From Lachnospiraceae bacterium (lineage in GTDB: Bacteria > Bacillota > Clostridia > Lachnospirales > Lachnospiraceae), in assembly GCA_910575035.1 (NCBI GenBank), contig CAJTDL010000004.1:124001-188000 (forward strand): a stretch of 64,000 nucleotides of DNA. The letters are read 5' to 3'. The notes beneath the pieces were generated by a model, which saw only the letters and a list, made by a program, of their open reading frames with translations, did not search any database and was not told the origin of the DNA. Shown here in pieces: positions 17,897 through 27,500 of this stretch. Position 1 is the stretch's first letter, and each line of letters starts with the position of its first letter. A program made the translations under genes and the position numbers.

Positions 17897-20800
17897 TTAT
17901 TTTACAATAACGGCAATCCTTACTTGCTTGCCGTTGGCAGTTCTGGCGGTAATGGATGCCTTGCCTTTTTTCTTGGCGGTGATTTTTCCAGAACTGCTTA
18001 CGGACGCCACTTTTTTATTGGAAGAGGTGTAGCTGATCTTTTCTGTGGCAGTAATAGGGGTTCTGGTGATCTCGAGCTGGTGCTTTTGGTTTTTCTTTAA
18101 GGTCAGTTTCTTCGTGCTGGCTGTGAGCTTGGACGTCTTTACCTTACCCTTTACAATCTGGAAGGTGCAGGCTGCGGAGGCTCCTTTCACTGTGCGGACG
18201 GTGATTTTTACCGTACCGGTTTTCTTGGCTGTCACCTTTCCTTTTTTGTTTACAGCTGCGATTTTTTTATTGCTGCTTTTCCACTCTTTGACCTTGTCGC
18301 CCTTCTTTAAGCCAGTTGCTTTTAAGGCGGTGGTACTCTTTTTTACCTGGAGCTTTGTCTTTTTGGCATTGAGTTTTACTGTGGGTTTTACTACAGTGAT
18401 TTTGCATCTTCCGGTTACCTTGCTGCCGTCTGTGGCCGTAGCGGTGATTTGGGTAGTTCCGGCTTTCTTAGCGGTTACCTTTCCTTTGGCGTCCACAGTT
18501 GCCACAGATTTGTTGGAGGAAGTCCAGGCAACATTTTTTTGGGCGGCGTTGCCGGGGGAGACGGCGGCGCGCACCATGGTGCTTTCCTTTACGAACAAGC
18601 TGCTTTTTGCCGCTTTTACGGTGATGGAAGAAACTTTTATCTCTTTGTTGCCATTGTCAGGGTTGTCATCAGGATTGCCTCCGGGGTTGCCGCCAGGATT
18701 ATCGCCGGGATTGCCTCCAGGGCTGTCCTCGCCTTGGTATCCTTCGCTGTAGGAAATGTTTAACTGGCCATCCGCTTCATGGAAGTCATAACCGCCGGAA
18801 ACCAGTGTGAATTTGGCGCATTGCAGGCCGTTGTGCTGTTCCATGCCATGGTAGGCGACGCCGGCAGGCAGCTTGGCAGCCTCTGCGCCCTGTGATATAG
18901 GCAGGTAGAGGGTAGCCGTGGTATTTGCTGGAATCTGGGCATGGTAGGAAGTAAGGTTTTTTCCATCGCTTTTCCAGGAAGCCTGGATAGTTCCATAGTA
19001 GGAATCGTAGCTGCTGTCTACCGAGCGGATACGTTCCTGGCCGTTGTATTTTGTACCGGTGTCTGGGGTGGGCTGCAGGATGATGTTCTGGAACCCTGGG
19101 TTATTTTCATCGGCTGCAATGCCGGCCATATAGCGGTACATCCATTCTACCACAGAGCCATAGGCATAGTGGTTAAAGGAATTCATCTCGCTGTCGCCAA
19201 ATCCTGTTCCGGGGGTATAGGAGTTCCAGCGTTCCCAGACGGTGGTGGCTCCAGCCAGGACTTCAAAAAGCCAGGAGGGCTGGCTTTCCTGGAGAAGGAG
19301 GTCATAGGATACGTCGGTATGCCCCAGGTCGGACAGCACAGGCGTGATCACGTTGGAGCCAAGGAAACCTACAGCCAGGGTGTTCTTGCCATAGCGGGCG
19401 CGGATGCTGTTGGCGTTTGGAGCTTCATTTTTAATATTTTCCAGTAAAAGGCGTTCTGCGGCCTGCCGCATTTCCTGGCTGTCGTAGAAGCCTAGCTTCA
19501 GCATCCAGAGCAGGGAGGTCTGGGAATTATTTTCCCATACGCCTTTTTTGTCTGTCCAGTTCATAAACTGGAGCCCCACATTGCCCTCCTTTGACTTAAT
19601 TGTTAGGTTTCCATTGGAAAATTCCACATGGGTAGCCAGGAATTTTCTCTTAATCGCTTCAAATTTCTGGCTGTATTCCTCCTGTTTTTGGGTATTTCCA
19701 ATGATTCCTGCCATTTTTGCCATAAGCTGGTGTATATAGCCGTAGTAATAGTCATTGATCACCTCTATGCTGGTGCCCTGGAAGGAGAGCCAGTCGCCGT
19801 AATTCTGGTTTCCGGAAGCAGGCGCCTGGTCAGTTCCGCGCTCATGGCTGTGCATATAGTCCATATAGTGTACCAGGGCATCCCAGTTATCCGTAAGCGC
19901 GGCAATATCACCTGTCTGCTGGTACAATACCCAAGGCAGGATGACCAGCACATCGCTCCATCCAGTAGCCCAATTCTGGAAATAGCCATTGATCTGGTCT
20001 GCCACAGAAGGCACATACCCTTTGATCCAGGTATTTTCATTGTAAATATCTTGCATTTCCTCCAAAAAGGCAGCAGAGTCAAAATTGTAAACAGCCGTTT
20101 GGGCAAATGCCTGGGTATCCCCGCTCCAGGAAAGCCGCTCATCCCTCTGGTTGCAGTCTGTGGGGGTGGTATAGTAATTGCTCAGCTGCCCATAAAGCAC
20201 ATTGGAAAACAGCTTGTTCACAGTTTCGTTATTGGTTTGGATCCGCCCTGTCTGCCTGGAGACAGAGGAAATTGCCTTAGAGCAGATGCCGTAGATGGTA
20301 ATATCGTCATTTGCAGTTACCTGCACATATTGGTAGCCAAAAAATGACATTTTCGGCTGATAGGTTTCCTGTCCTTTTCCCGCAAAAATATAGGAAGCGG
20401 CAGACCGTGCCCCACGCAGGCTTTTTTGGTAAATGGAGCCTTTGGGGCCGTCTGCCTGGGTCGCCCCATTCCCGGAAGCGCTTCCATCATTCAGCATTTC
20501 TGCAAAATTTAAAAGCGCCCGCGTCCCCTGTTTTCCAGAGAAAGTGATCTGCGGGACAGCCGTCAGGTTCTGCCCCATATTGACAATTAAAGTCTGGCCT
20601 TTCTTCAATTCAAGACCATTCCCAAAAATATTTTGCCCAGGGACAGCCTCTAAGGATCTGTCAACCTCCACTTCCCCGCCTGGATAGCTGGAGCCAGCCT
20701 TTAGGCCGGAATATGTATAAGCAGCCGTGGGATACTGGTCATACTCTGCAATAAGCCTGCCAGGAAGGGCGTTTTGTGCCCGGATAGTCCCGGAAAATGC

Positions 20801-22927
20801 AGTCTGTGACATTTGTGTATTTTGGTAGAGCGTCTCATTCCGCACAAGCCCCTGGTCATAATGGTCCAGTACGGTTTCCCAATTTGTGCCATCTGCAGAA
20901 ACTTCTACCGTGTACACCTTTGGATAGTTGGCGCAGACGCCGTAGGAAATGGAATCCTTCGTGATTCGGGGATAAAACTTCAAATTCTGGAAGGGAACCG
21001 CATCCGCAAAATCAAACTGTATGGTAATGGGCTGGCCAAGTTCTAAAAATGGCATATCCCTGCCCAAAATATCTGTAGAATATCCCTGGTCAGAAAGCCC
21101 GTAATCCCCATCGGTTAAATTTTTGGCGTTCCATTGGCTGATATTGCTTAAAGTGTTGTCACTGACAGTTGGAACCACATTTGCCGCCTGGTTCACTTCC
21201 CCATCCAGCAGCTCCAGTTCCATGATCTGCAGACGGTTCTCATGGTCTTCCGCAACGGCAGGGCCTGTGGCGGAAACGGAAATCCGGACATGGCTTGCCA
21301 AAACCCGTTCTGGAAGCTCTGTCCCAATGCTAAAGGCACGGACTTCTGGGTAAAGGAATTGGTTCCGCAGGCTTTCCACCGTATATGCCCGCTGTTCGGC
21401 GTCCTCTGTCCAGTTGGCAAGATTGGAAGCTTCGGATATGCCCTGCCTGCCATTGAGGTCCACAGTCCTCCAATCCCGCCCATTCTGTGACAGCTGCAGG
21501 CAGTATTTTCTGGGATAGTTGGCGCACTGCTGCCCGGAAATAGAAGTTACCTTCGTCCTGGGATAGATGCGCATGCCTGTAAGGGCAGCCGTTTCCTTTA
21601 ACGGCAGGGTAATGCTGATTGGCGTATCCAGCGTAAGGGATTCCTGTTCCCTGCCCAGCACAGCTGAAGTATAGCCGTTGTCACTGTCTGTCCCCAGGTC
21701 ATTGTCTGTCAGGTGCTGTGGCCGCCACTGCCCATTGGGCGACCAGCTATTGGAAATTTCCGGCACAATCCCTGCAGCCACGTTATTCCCTTCTGCATCC
21801 AGCAGTTCCAATTCCATGATCTGCAAAAGGTTTTCCCGGTTATTATCTGCAGGGCCTGTTTCTTTTACCAGTATACGGGCAAAAGCAGCCTCCTGTGCAT
21901 CAAAGCTGTTTTGTATCACCGTGGCAATGGCCGTGCTGTCTGGATTGCCGGCGGCATTTACCCAGCCGCTGTCATCATAACCTACCTGCGTGAAATCCCC
22001 CAAATCCTCTGCAAATATAGCGTTATAATCTTCCCCGTAATAAATGCCGTTACTGGTAATCCCGCCTTTTAAGGTGCCTTTCCAATCTGTGTTATTTGTA
22101 CTGATATTCTGCTGGCTCCCATCCTGGTAGGTCACCGTAAGCAGCGCCTTCAATGCAGGCTGGGAAGTGGTATTCCCCATCCCGTTTTTCCAGCCAGTTC
22201 CTACGATGGCAGAGACAGCAGCCCTTTGGCTTCCTGCCAGGAAAGAAGTGACGTCATAAGCCTGATACCCCAGGCTTACATCCCCATTCCCGTACCCTGG
22301 GTTCATATGGTGGTAAAGAAGGGTGCCGTCTTCCTGTGCCTCCCCTACGCGGCTGCCATTTACATAAGCTTCATAGGCTCCCAGGGCTGTGATATAAAGC
22401 CTGGCCTTTGAAATCTCCTTTGCTGCATCCAATTCCTGCTCCGTACGGAACACAGGCGCAGCCGGGCTGGCATTCAGCCGGATGAAAGCGGCGTCCTTCC
22501 AGCTTTGCTGATTTGAGACACCCGTCTCAAACCCTGCATGTTCCGTATAGCTTTCCCCCTTCTCATCCCACACGGTAACGGACCACTGGTATTCCGTCCC
22601 TTCTTCTAGGGCTCCTTCGCACCGGATGCCCGTAGAGCGTTGGCTTTCTACTTTTCCGCTGTCCCAGACTGTGCTTTTGCCAGAAGTAACCTGGATCTGG
22701 TAAGCTGCCTGCTTGGCGCCAATCCGGTTTGAGCCCATATTCCACCCAAACCGCACAGAATCCGCTTCAATCCCGAGGGGGTTTGCCATATACTCGGTGG
22801 TCAGGTTAGAAATCCTTGTCTGCCGCGTATCTGCCCTGGCGGCAGTCTGGGGCATAGCAGGCCCAACCGTCAGGCAAGCAGCCAAAGCCAGGGAAAGTAC
22901 CCGTTTCCCTAATTTTTTTTGCTTCAT
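17897..22927 (-). CDS. Secreted alpha-L-rhamnosidase, GH78
   Basis: A 1676-residue exported enzyme that releases alpha-L-rhamnose from glycans or glycosides outside the cell. A signal peptide (to about residue 33) precedes an Ig-like domain, then the rhamnosidase N-domain (about 165-335). Two tandem discoidin-like modules of about 190 residues each, both with L-Q-I-M-E-L-E-L-L-D and C-A-N-Y-P, are inserted before the (alpha/alpha)6 catalytic barrel. The motif D-C-N-Q-R-D-E-R-L-S-W-S-G-D near residue 925 supplies the GH78 acidic residues, and the Glu of W-E-R-W near 1234 is the probable base. After a Gly/Pro/Asp linker (about 1400-1420), three BIG2-like Ig domains form the C-terminus. ATG 22927 follows GGAGG; TTG 22930 is an alternative. 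The upstream regulator pair probably controls it. Confidence 0.93.
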   Translation of the reverse strand: MKQKKLGKRVLSLALAACLTVGPAMPQTAARADTRQTRISNLTTEYMANPLGIEADSVRFGWNMGSNRIGAKQAAYQIQVTSGKSTVWDSGKVESQRSTGIRCEGALEEGTEYQWSVTVWDEKGESYTEHAGFETGVSNQQSWKDAAFIRLNASPAAPVFRTEQELDAAKEISKARLYITALGAYEAYVNGSRVGEAQEDGTLLYHHMNPGYGNGDVSLGYQAYDVTSFLAGSQRAAVSAIVGTGWKNGMGNTTSQPALKALLTVTYQDGSQQNISTNNTDWKGTLKGGITSNGIYYGEDYNAIFAEDLGDFTQVGYDDSGWVNAAGNPDSTAIATVIQNSFDAQEAAFARILVKETGPADNNRENLLQIMELELLDAEGNNVAAGIVPEISNSWSPNGQWRPQHLTDNDLGTDSDNGYTSAVLGREQESLTLDTPISITLPLKETAALTGMRIYPRTKVTSISGQQCANYPRKYCLQLSQNGRDWRTVDLNGRQGISEASNLANWTEDAEQRAYTVESLRNQFLYPEVRAFSIGTELPERVLASHVRISVSATGPAVAEDHENRLQIMELELLDGEVNQAANVVPTVSDNTLSNISQWNAKNLTDGDYGLSDQGYSTDILGRDMPFLELGQPITIQFDFADAVPFQNLKFYPRITKDSISYGVCANYPKVYTVEVSADGTNWETVLDHYDQGLVRNETLYQNTQMSQTAFSGTIRAQNALPGRLIAEYDQYPTAAYTYSGLKAGSSYPGGEVEVDRSLEAVPGQNIFGNGLELKKGQTLIVNMGQNLTAVPQITFSGKQGTRALLNFAEMLNDGSASGNGATQADGPKGSIYQKSLRGARSAASYIFAGKGQETYQPKMSFFGYQYVQVTANDDITIYGICSKAISSVSRQTGRIQTNNETVNKLFSNVLYGQLSNYYTTPTDCNQRDERLSWSGDTQAFAQTAVYNFDSAAFLEEMQDIYNENTWIKGYVPSVADQINGYFQNWATGWSDVLVILPWVLYQQTGDIAALTDNWDALVHYMDYMHSHERGTDQAPASGNQNYGDWLSFQGTSIEVINDYYYGYIHQLMAKMAGIIGNTQKQEEYSQKFEAIKRKFLATHVEFSNGNLTIKSKEGNVGLQFMNWTDKKGVWENNSQTSLLWMLKLGFYDSQEMRQAAERLLLENIKNEAPNANSIRARYGKNTLAVGFLGSNVITPVLSDLGHTDVSYDLLLQESQPSWLFEVLAGATTVWERWNSYTPGTGFGDSEMNSFNHYAYGSVVEWMYRYMAGIAADENNPGFQNIILQPTPDTGTKYNGQERIRSVDSSYDSYYGTIQASWKSDGKNLTSYHAQIPANTTATLYLPISQGAEAAKLPAGVAYHGMEQHNGLQCAKFTLVSGGYDFHEADGQLNISYSEGYQGEDSPGGNPGDNPGGNPGGNPDDNPDNGNKEIKVSSITVKAAKSSLFVKESTMVRAAVSPGNAAQKNVAWTSSNKSVATVDAKGKVTAKKAGTTQITATATDGSKVTGRCKITVVKPTVKLNAKKTKLQVKKSTTALKATGLKKGDKVKEWKSSNKKIAAVNKKGKVTAKKTGTVKITVRTVKGASAACTFQIVKGKVKTSKLTASTKKLTLKKNQKHQLEITRTPITATEKISYTSSNKKVASVSSSGKITAKKKGKASITARTANGKQVRIAVIVK

Positions 22928-23056
22928 CAATGTTTTCCTCCTTATAATCCTTCATTTGCATTTTCTTTCATTATAAGGATTTCCTCCCCAAAAACATATA
23001 TAATATCTTAGGATTTTTGGTAATATTTTCGGTATCCGCTATACTGTGGGACGCCC

Positions 23057-23785
23057 CTACAGCCCCTTACGGAATTTGCTGGGCGAGATCCCCTGCGTCT
23101 CCTTAAACACCTTTGTAAAATAGAAATAATCGTGAAACCCCACCTTCTGCGCCACCTGGTCAATGGAGAGGGTTCGGTCCTTGAGCAGTTCTTTTGCAAG
23201 CTCCATCCTTTTTAGGGTCACATACTTTGTAAAGGACATTCCAAATTCCTGTTTCAAAAGATAGCTTAAATGCCCGTTGCTGATATTATATTTTTCCGCA
23301 AACCCCTGCAAAGAAATATCCTGTGTATAATGTGCCTGGATTTCCCACACAATCTCATCAACCGCACCTTTCTGTAAACAAAGGTCTTCCCCGCCAAAAA
23401 AATTCTGCTCCGGCAAAAGCACAGCGGCCAGCTTTTCCAAAATTTGGATCAGCTCTTTTTCTTGGATTGGCTTCAGAATATAATCAAGCGCCCCATTCCG
23501 TAAAGCTGCCTGCGCATATTTAAACTCTGCATACCCGCTGATTAGGATTGTCTGGACATCCAGCTTCTCCTCCCGAATCTTACAGAGCAGATCAATCCCT
23601 GTCATTTTTGGCATACGTATATCTGTAAATAAGACCTGCGGCCGCAGCCTTTTTATTTCCTCCAGTGCCAAAAGCCCATTGTCCGCTTCCCCCACAACCT
23701 GAAAGGGAAGCCCCGATTTCTGAATCAGCTTCTGCAGTCCCAGGAGCACCCATTTTTCATCATCTGCAAGATATACCTGGATCAT
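23057..23785 (-). CDS. AraC-type response regulator (YesN-like)
   Basis: A 242-residue two-component regulator. The receiver domain (1-120) has D-D-E at residues 8-10, the phosphoacceptor Asp in F-T-D-I-R-M-P near residue 55 and K in I-L-K-P near 104. The C-terminal 100 residues form two AraC helix-turn-helix motifs, the second reading I-D-Q-V-A-Q-K-V-G-F-H-D-Y-F-Y-F-T-K-V-F-K, close to the AraC signature. I prefer ATG 23785 to ATG 23791 because GGAGGG abuts the latter with no spacer. It follows the YesM-like kinase by 16 bp. In Firmicutes such pairs control carbohydrate-use genes; here the GH78 rhamnosidase gene directly downstream is the obvious target. Confidence 0.92.
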   Translation of the reverse strand: MIQVYLADDEKWVLLGLQKLIQKSGLPFQVVGEADNGLLALEEIKRLRPQVLFTDIRMPKMTGIDLLCKIREEKLDVQTILISGYAEFKYAQAALRNGALDYILKPIQEKELIQILEKLAAVLLPEQNFFGGEDLCLQKGAVDEIVWEIQAHYTQDISLQGFAEKYNISNGHLSYLLKQEFGMSFTKYVTLKRMELAKELLKDRTLSIDQVAQKVGFHDYFYFTKVFKETQGISPSKFRKGL

Positions 23786-23801
23786 ATGCATCCCTCCTTT
23801 T

Positions 23802-25505
23802 TCAATGGGGCGGTACTTGTACAGGTATGGAAACTGTCACACAGGTACCGTTTCCCAGGCTGCTTTCCAGTGCAAAAGAAAAGCTGTCTCCATAAAAAAG
23901 CCGCAGCCTCTGATAAATATTCCCGATCCCTATGCCTTCACTGCCGCTCTGCCTTTCCATATCCCTCTGCAAAGCCTCCAGCTGTTCCTGCGGCATCCCA
24001 CAGCCATCATCAGAAACCGTAAAGCAAAGCCTCCCGCCTTCCTGGGAGCCAATATGGATATCCACAAGCCCTTCTTCTTCCTGTTGTTCCAGCCCATGGA
24101 ACACCGCATTTTCTACCAAAGGCTGCAGCAGCATTTTCATCATGGGCTTTTCCCCAATACCCGCTTCCATATCCACATCAATGGTAATCTTCCCCATAAA
24201 CCGATATTCAATGATTTTCCCGTATTCTTTTATATAGGCGGCTTCATCTGCCACTGTCACAATGCTGTTCCCCTTTACCGCATAACGGAACAAAAAGGAC
24301 AGCGCCATGGTTATTTCTGCAATACTGTCCGCCTCATAATACAATGCCATGTCCCGGATGCATTCTAGGGTATTATACAGAAAATGGGGATTGATCTGGC
24401 TCTGGTATGCAATGACCTGCGCTTGTTTCTTGGCAAGTTCTATCTCATACATCTTTTTCTGTGACAGTTGGATTTTCTCATGCATTTCCTTCCTGGTATC
24501 CAGCAGTTGGTTCAGGCTGCCAGAAACTGTCCCGATCTCATCCGCCCGGTTCAGATGCAGCCGTTCCTCCGGCTGTTTTATATTTCTGCGTATAAAACCT
24601 TCCACTTGCCGTAAAGGCCGGATGATATGGAAATAGCAAAAACAGATAAGCAAAAGCAGCAAAGCGATGGAACTGCCGCCCAAAAGCAGCATAATGGCGT
24701 CAGCCTGGGAATCCTGCTTTTTCAGGTCAAAGGCAGGGATACGGCTGACAATGCTCCAGCCGCTGGAAGGGGAAGCTGCGGACTGTACCTGATATTTTAG
24801 GGAGCACTGTAGCATCTCTTCTGGCAAATGGGTTAGCTGGGTAGGCAGGGTGGAAGCCAGGATCCGTTTCTGTCGGTCCAAAAGGTATAGCTCACTATGG
24901 TCTGTAGGGCTGCTCTCGGACAAAATCCCATCCAGGGAATCCGGCGCAAGGACGATGGCCAGCATTCCCAGTAAGCGGCGGGAGGCTGGGGTGCGCAGGT
25001 CATAAATTGGATAGTAAAAGGGGTAGTACAGATGGTTGGTGTTTTCGGAAAGGAACCCAGAGCCGATGGCTCGTTCCTCTGGAGGAGTGGAAGGCATGTC
25101 CGGTATGGAAAATTCTTTCCCAAAACTGGCAATCCGTTCCATGTTTGCCTGGTACAGGTAAATACTGCGGATATCCCCTTCCAGCAGGAGGGTATTGGCA
25201 AACACAGCCGAAAGGGCTTCCGAATTTTGAAAGCGGCTCAGGCTGTCCTGTGCCAGGTATTGCTCTGTGGTAGGGGAGTAGGAAAGCGCCGTAGCCAGAT
25301 TGCCCAGGCTTTTGTAATGCTCCTCCAGCCGTAATTTCGCTTGTGTCAGGTTACTGCGCCCCAGCTCCAGCGTGCTTTCCTGTACCAGCCACTGGGTATA
25401 GAGCTTGGCGGCGCAGAAAGTGCCAAGCAGCAAAAGGAAAAGGAAGAAGGCCAGCACCAGCAGCTGCAGCACTAGTTTTTCCTGAAATTTTTTTAAAAGC
25501 CCCAT
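23802..25505 (-). CDS. Sensor histidine kinase (YesM-like)
   Basis: A 567-residue membrane kinase. A first transmembrane helix (about residues 13-35) is followed by an extracellular sensor region to about residue 265, a second helix (about 270-290), a HAMP-like linker, a coiled segment, and the His-kinase domain with I-N-P-H-F-L-Y-N-T-L near residue 375, where His is the phosphoacceptor. The ATPase domain has L-V-E-N-A-V-F-H-G (N-box) and G-I-G-I-G-N (G-box). It lies between the solute-binding lipoprotein gene (19 bp upstream) and the AraC-type regulator (16 bp downstream), so all three are one operon. The lipoprotein may present ligand to the sensor domain, which is inference. Confidence 0.92.
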   Translation of the reverse strand: MGLLKKFQEKLVLQLLVLAFFLFLLLLGTFCAAKLYTQWLVQESTLELGRSNLTQAKLRLEEHYKSLGNLATALSYSPTTEQYLAQDSLSRFQNSEALSAVFANTLLLEGDIRSIYLYQANMERIASFGKEFSIPDMPSTPPEERAIGSGFLSENTNHLYYPFYYPIYDLRTPASRRLLGMLAIVLAPDSLDGILSESSPTDHSELYLLDRQKRILASTLPTQLTHLPEEMLQCSLKYQVQSAASPSSGWSIVSRIPAFDLKKQDSQADAIMLLLGGSSIALLLLLICFCYFHIIRPLRQVEGFIRRNIKQPEERLHLNRADEIGTVSGSLNQLLDTRKEMHEKIQLSQKKMYEIELAKKQAQVIAYQSQINPHFLYNTLECIRDMALYYEADSIAEITMALSFLFRYAVKGNSIVTVADEAAYIKEYGKIIEYRFMGKITIDVDMEAGIGEKPMMKMLLQPLVENAVFHGLEQQEEEGLVDIHIGSQEGGRLCFTVSDDGCGMPQEQLEALQRDMERQSGSEGIGIGNIYQRLRLFYGDSFSFALESSLGNGTCVTVSIPVQVPPH

Positions 25506-25523
25506 AGGGAAAATGGCTCCTTT

Positions 25524-27215
25524 CTATCTGCCGTTCACGTTTTCTATGGTTTCCCCATAAAATGCGCAGTTTTTTTGGAATTGCCGGTCTATGGCCTGAT
25601 CAAGCCTTTGGATCCCAAGCTCCTCCAAATGGGAAAGGAAATATTGATAGGCCTCTTCAAATTCCTGGTCTGTCCTGGCAGCTATGATCCTGGAAATCTG
25701 GTTTTCGGTGAACAGTGCGGTTTCCTCCTGTATCTGCCCCAGCTCGCTGTCAGGCGTGATATAGTCCTGGGGCAGGGAAAACAGGGCAGAATTGAAAATA
25801 TATGTGCCAGGATAGCTGCCAAGGGCACATTCTATCAATTTCGTCTGGTAGGAATCATCCTCTTCGGCAGGCGGGGGAAAGAGGGTGCGCTCCCAGGCAA
25901 TATTGCCGAAGTTCCACCAGGCGCTGTACCCGGTGGCGGCATAGCTTTCCCGCTTTTGGATGCAGGCCTCTGTCAGTTGGATGGTCCCGTCCGGGTTTTT
26001 GTAGTAATCCGTGCCTTCAAATCCATAATTATTGATCATCATCCCCTCCTCACTACTCATGTAATCCAGCCACCGGGCAATTTTTTCCGGGCATTTGCAG
26101 TCCTTGGAAACAAGGGTGTGGAGCCATCCGGACGCCATATGGGTATCCCTTCCCAGGACAGGGCGGCTGCCAGATTCAGATAGGATGGGGCCGAAAGAAA
26201 CCCATTCCGAAGGGGCAATGCCGGCATTTGCCGTGTTCCCGATAAAGCAGAGGACACGGCCGCTTGCCATGTAGGATTTTATTTTTGTATTATTGGCTAC
26301 AAGGTCTTTGGTGGAGGCATAGCCCTTGCGCAGTGCAGTGTTCACAAAAGACAAGGCTTCCTTGGCCGCAGGATGGAGCCAGCGGTTGGCATAATGCCCA
26401 TCCGTCCCCACATTTTCTGCACCAAAGGAATTGTTCAGGACAGTCAGGGAGTATTCCTGGTAGAAGCTGCCGTCTAACAGCAAAGGGATAAGCGCTTTCC
26501 CATCTGCGTTTTTCTGGGATTTTGCTTTTTCAAAAGCAGCAAGTACCTGTTCTTTGGTCTGGAGATCTTCTATGGCCAGGCCAAGCCTGTCTAAAAGGCT
26601 GCGGTTCCATATGACGGCCAAAGTCGTGCTGTACTGATCCATTTCGTCATAATAAGGGCTGCTGCCCCAGATTTCCTTGGCGTCCATGGAATTGATGTGG
26701 GAAGGATAGGCATACCAGGCACCGTCCCTGCGGACTAACTCCTGCTTCATATCCTCAGGGAAGCCGCCAGAGAGCAAATGGGAATCTGGGCAGTAGCGTT
26801 CCAGCAGTTCCTGCAGATCCCAAACCTTTCCGGAAATGGCCAGCTGGTGGATGGAATTGCGGTCTGCCAGTGCAAGGATATCAGGCAGGTCATCTTCTAA
26901 AATGCGCAGGGACAGGATACGGCCAGCATCCTGTGGGGGGATTTCGCTGTTGATGGCTAATCCGGTGCGGCGGGAGATTTCTGCGCTGATGCTGCCTTCC
27001 TCCAAAGACCAGTCTGGAAGGTCCCAGAAGTCCACATCAGAGAATAAGGTGACAAAATCCAGTTCTTGGGCAGGTTCTGGCGGGGGCGGGGCGCAGGCAG
27101 CCAGAAGGAGGGGAAGCATTATGGCCAGGGGTAGAAGGCTTTTTGGGAGAGGTTTGTTGGTTATAAAGGAGAGGCGCGGGAGCATAGGGGGGATTTTAAA
27201 ACGGCAATGTTTCAT
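25524..27215 (-). CDS. Extracellular solute-binding lipoprotein
   Basis: A 563-residue exported lipoprotein of the family-1 solute-binding type. The N-terminus is unusually long before the hydrophobic core, and the lipobox L-L-A-A-C lies near residue 41, followed by a Pro-rich linker. Large size and segments such as D-L-P-D-I-L-A-L-A-D and S-S-E-E-G-M-M-I-N-N-Y-G-F-E-G-T-D-Y fit the LipO/YtcQ group that binds oligosaccharides. No ABC permease or ATPase genes lie beside it, which is odd for a transport protein; the gene instead leads the yesM-yesN-like operon. It could feed permeases encoded elsewhere or serve as a ligand-binding partner for the kinase. ATG 27215 follows AGGAGGT. Confidence 0.85.
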   Translation of the reverse strand: MKHCRFKIPPMLPRLSFITNKPLPKSLLPLAIMLPLLLAACAPPPPEPAQELDFVTLFSDVDFWDLPDWSLEEGSISAEISRRTGLAINSEIPPQDAGRILSLRILEDDLPDILALADRNSIHQLAISGKVWDLQELLERYCPDSHLLSGGFPEDMKQELVRRDGAWYAYPSHINSMDAKEIWGSSPYYDEMDQYSTTLAVIWNRSLLDRLGLAIEDLQTKEQVLAAFEKAKSQKNADGKALIPLLLDGSFYQEYSLTVLNNSFGAENVGTDGHYANRWLHPAAKEALSFVNTALRKGYASTKDLVANNTKIKSYMASGRVLCFIGNTANAGIAPSEWVSFGPILSESGSRPVLGRDTHMASGWLHTLVSKDCKCPEKIARWLDYMSSEEGMMINNYGFEGTDYYKNPDGTIQLTEACIQKRESYAATGYSAWWNFGNIAWERTLFPPPAEEDDSYQTKLIECALGSYPGTYIFNSALFSLPQDYITPDSELGQIQEETALFTENQISRIIAARTDQEFEEAYQYFLSHLEELGIQRLDQAIDRQFQKNCAFYGETIENVNGR

Positions 27216-27298
27216 CTGGGAGTACCTCCTGGGGGGAAAAGTATGTTGGCTTTATTATAGGGGAAAATGGGAAGGGAATCAAGGGGCGGCTTTATTAC

Positions 27299-27398
27299 GA
27301 TTCATGGCTCAGGAATGCGCTGAACTGCGCATTCCGTGAGAACATGATTCAGGAGTGAGGGGCGGTTTTTGCGAAGCAAAACTTTAAATATCGCCCCG
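27299..27398. repeat. Two strong hairpins in the gap before dacF-like gene
   Basis: The first hairpin (27299-27350) pairs GGAATGCGC with GCGCATTCC across a six-base loop and extends outward through GATTCATG and CATGATTC with a few mismatches. The second (27359-27397) has GGGGCG pairing with CGCCCC and an inner TTTTGC-GAA-GCAAAA stem. Short GAATAGTAAT direct repeats follow near 27430. The layout looks like a structured intergenic element rather than a simple terminator; no function can be assigned. Confidence 0.6.
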
Positions 27399-27500
27399 AA
27401 TTGTTGCTATGATCGGCCTCCAGGCCGTGAATAGTAATCATGAATAGTAATGCGTCTTCGTTCATATAATGAAAGGAAAAATAGGAACGGAACGGTCAAA

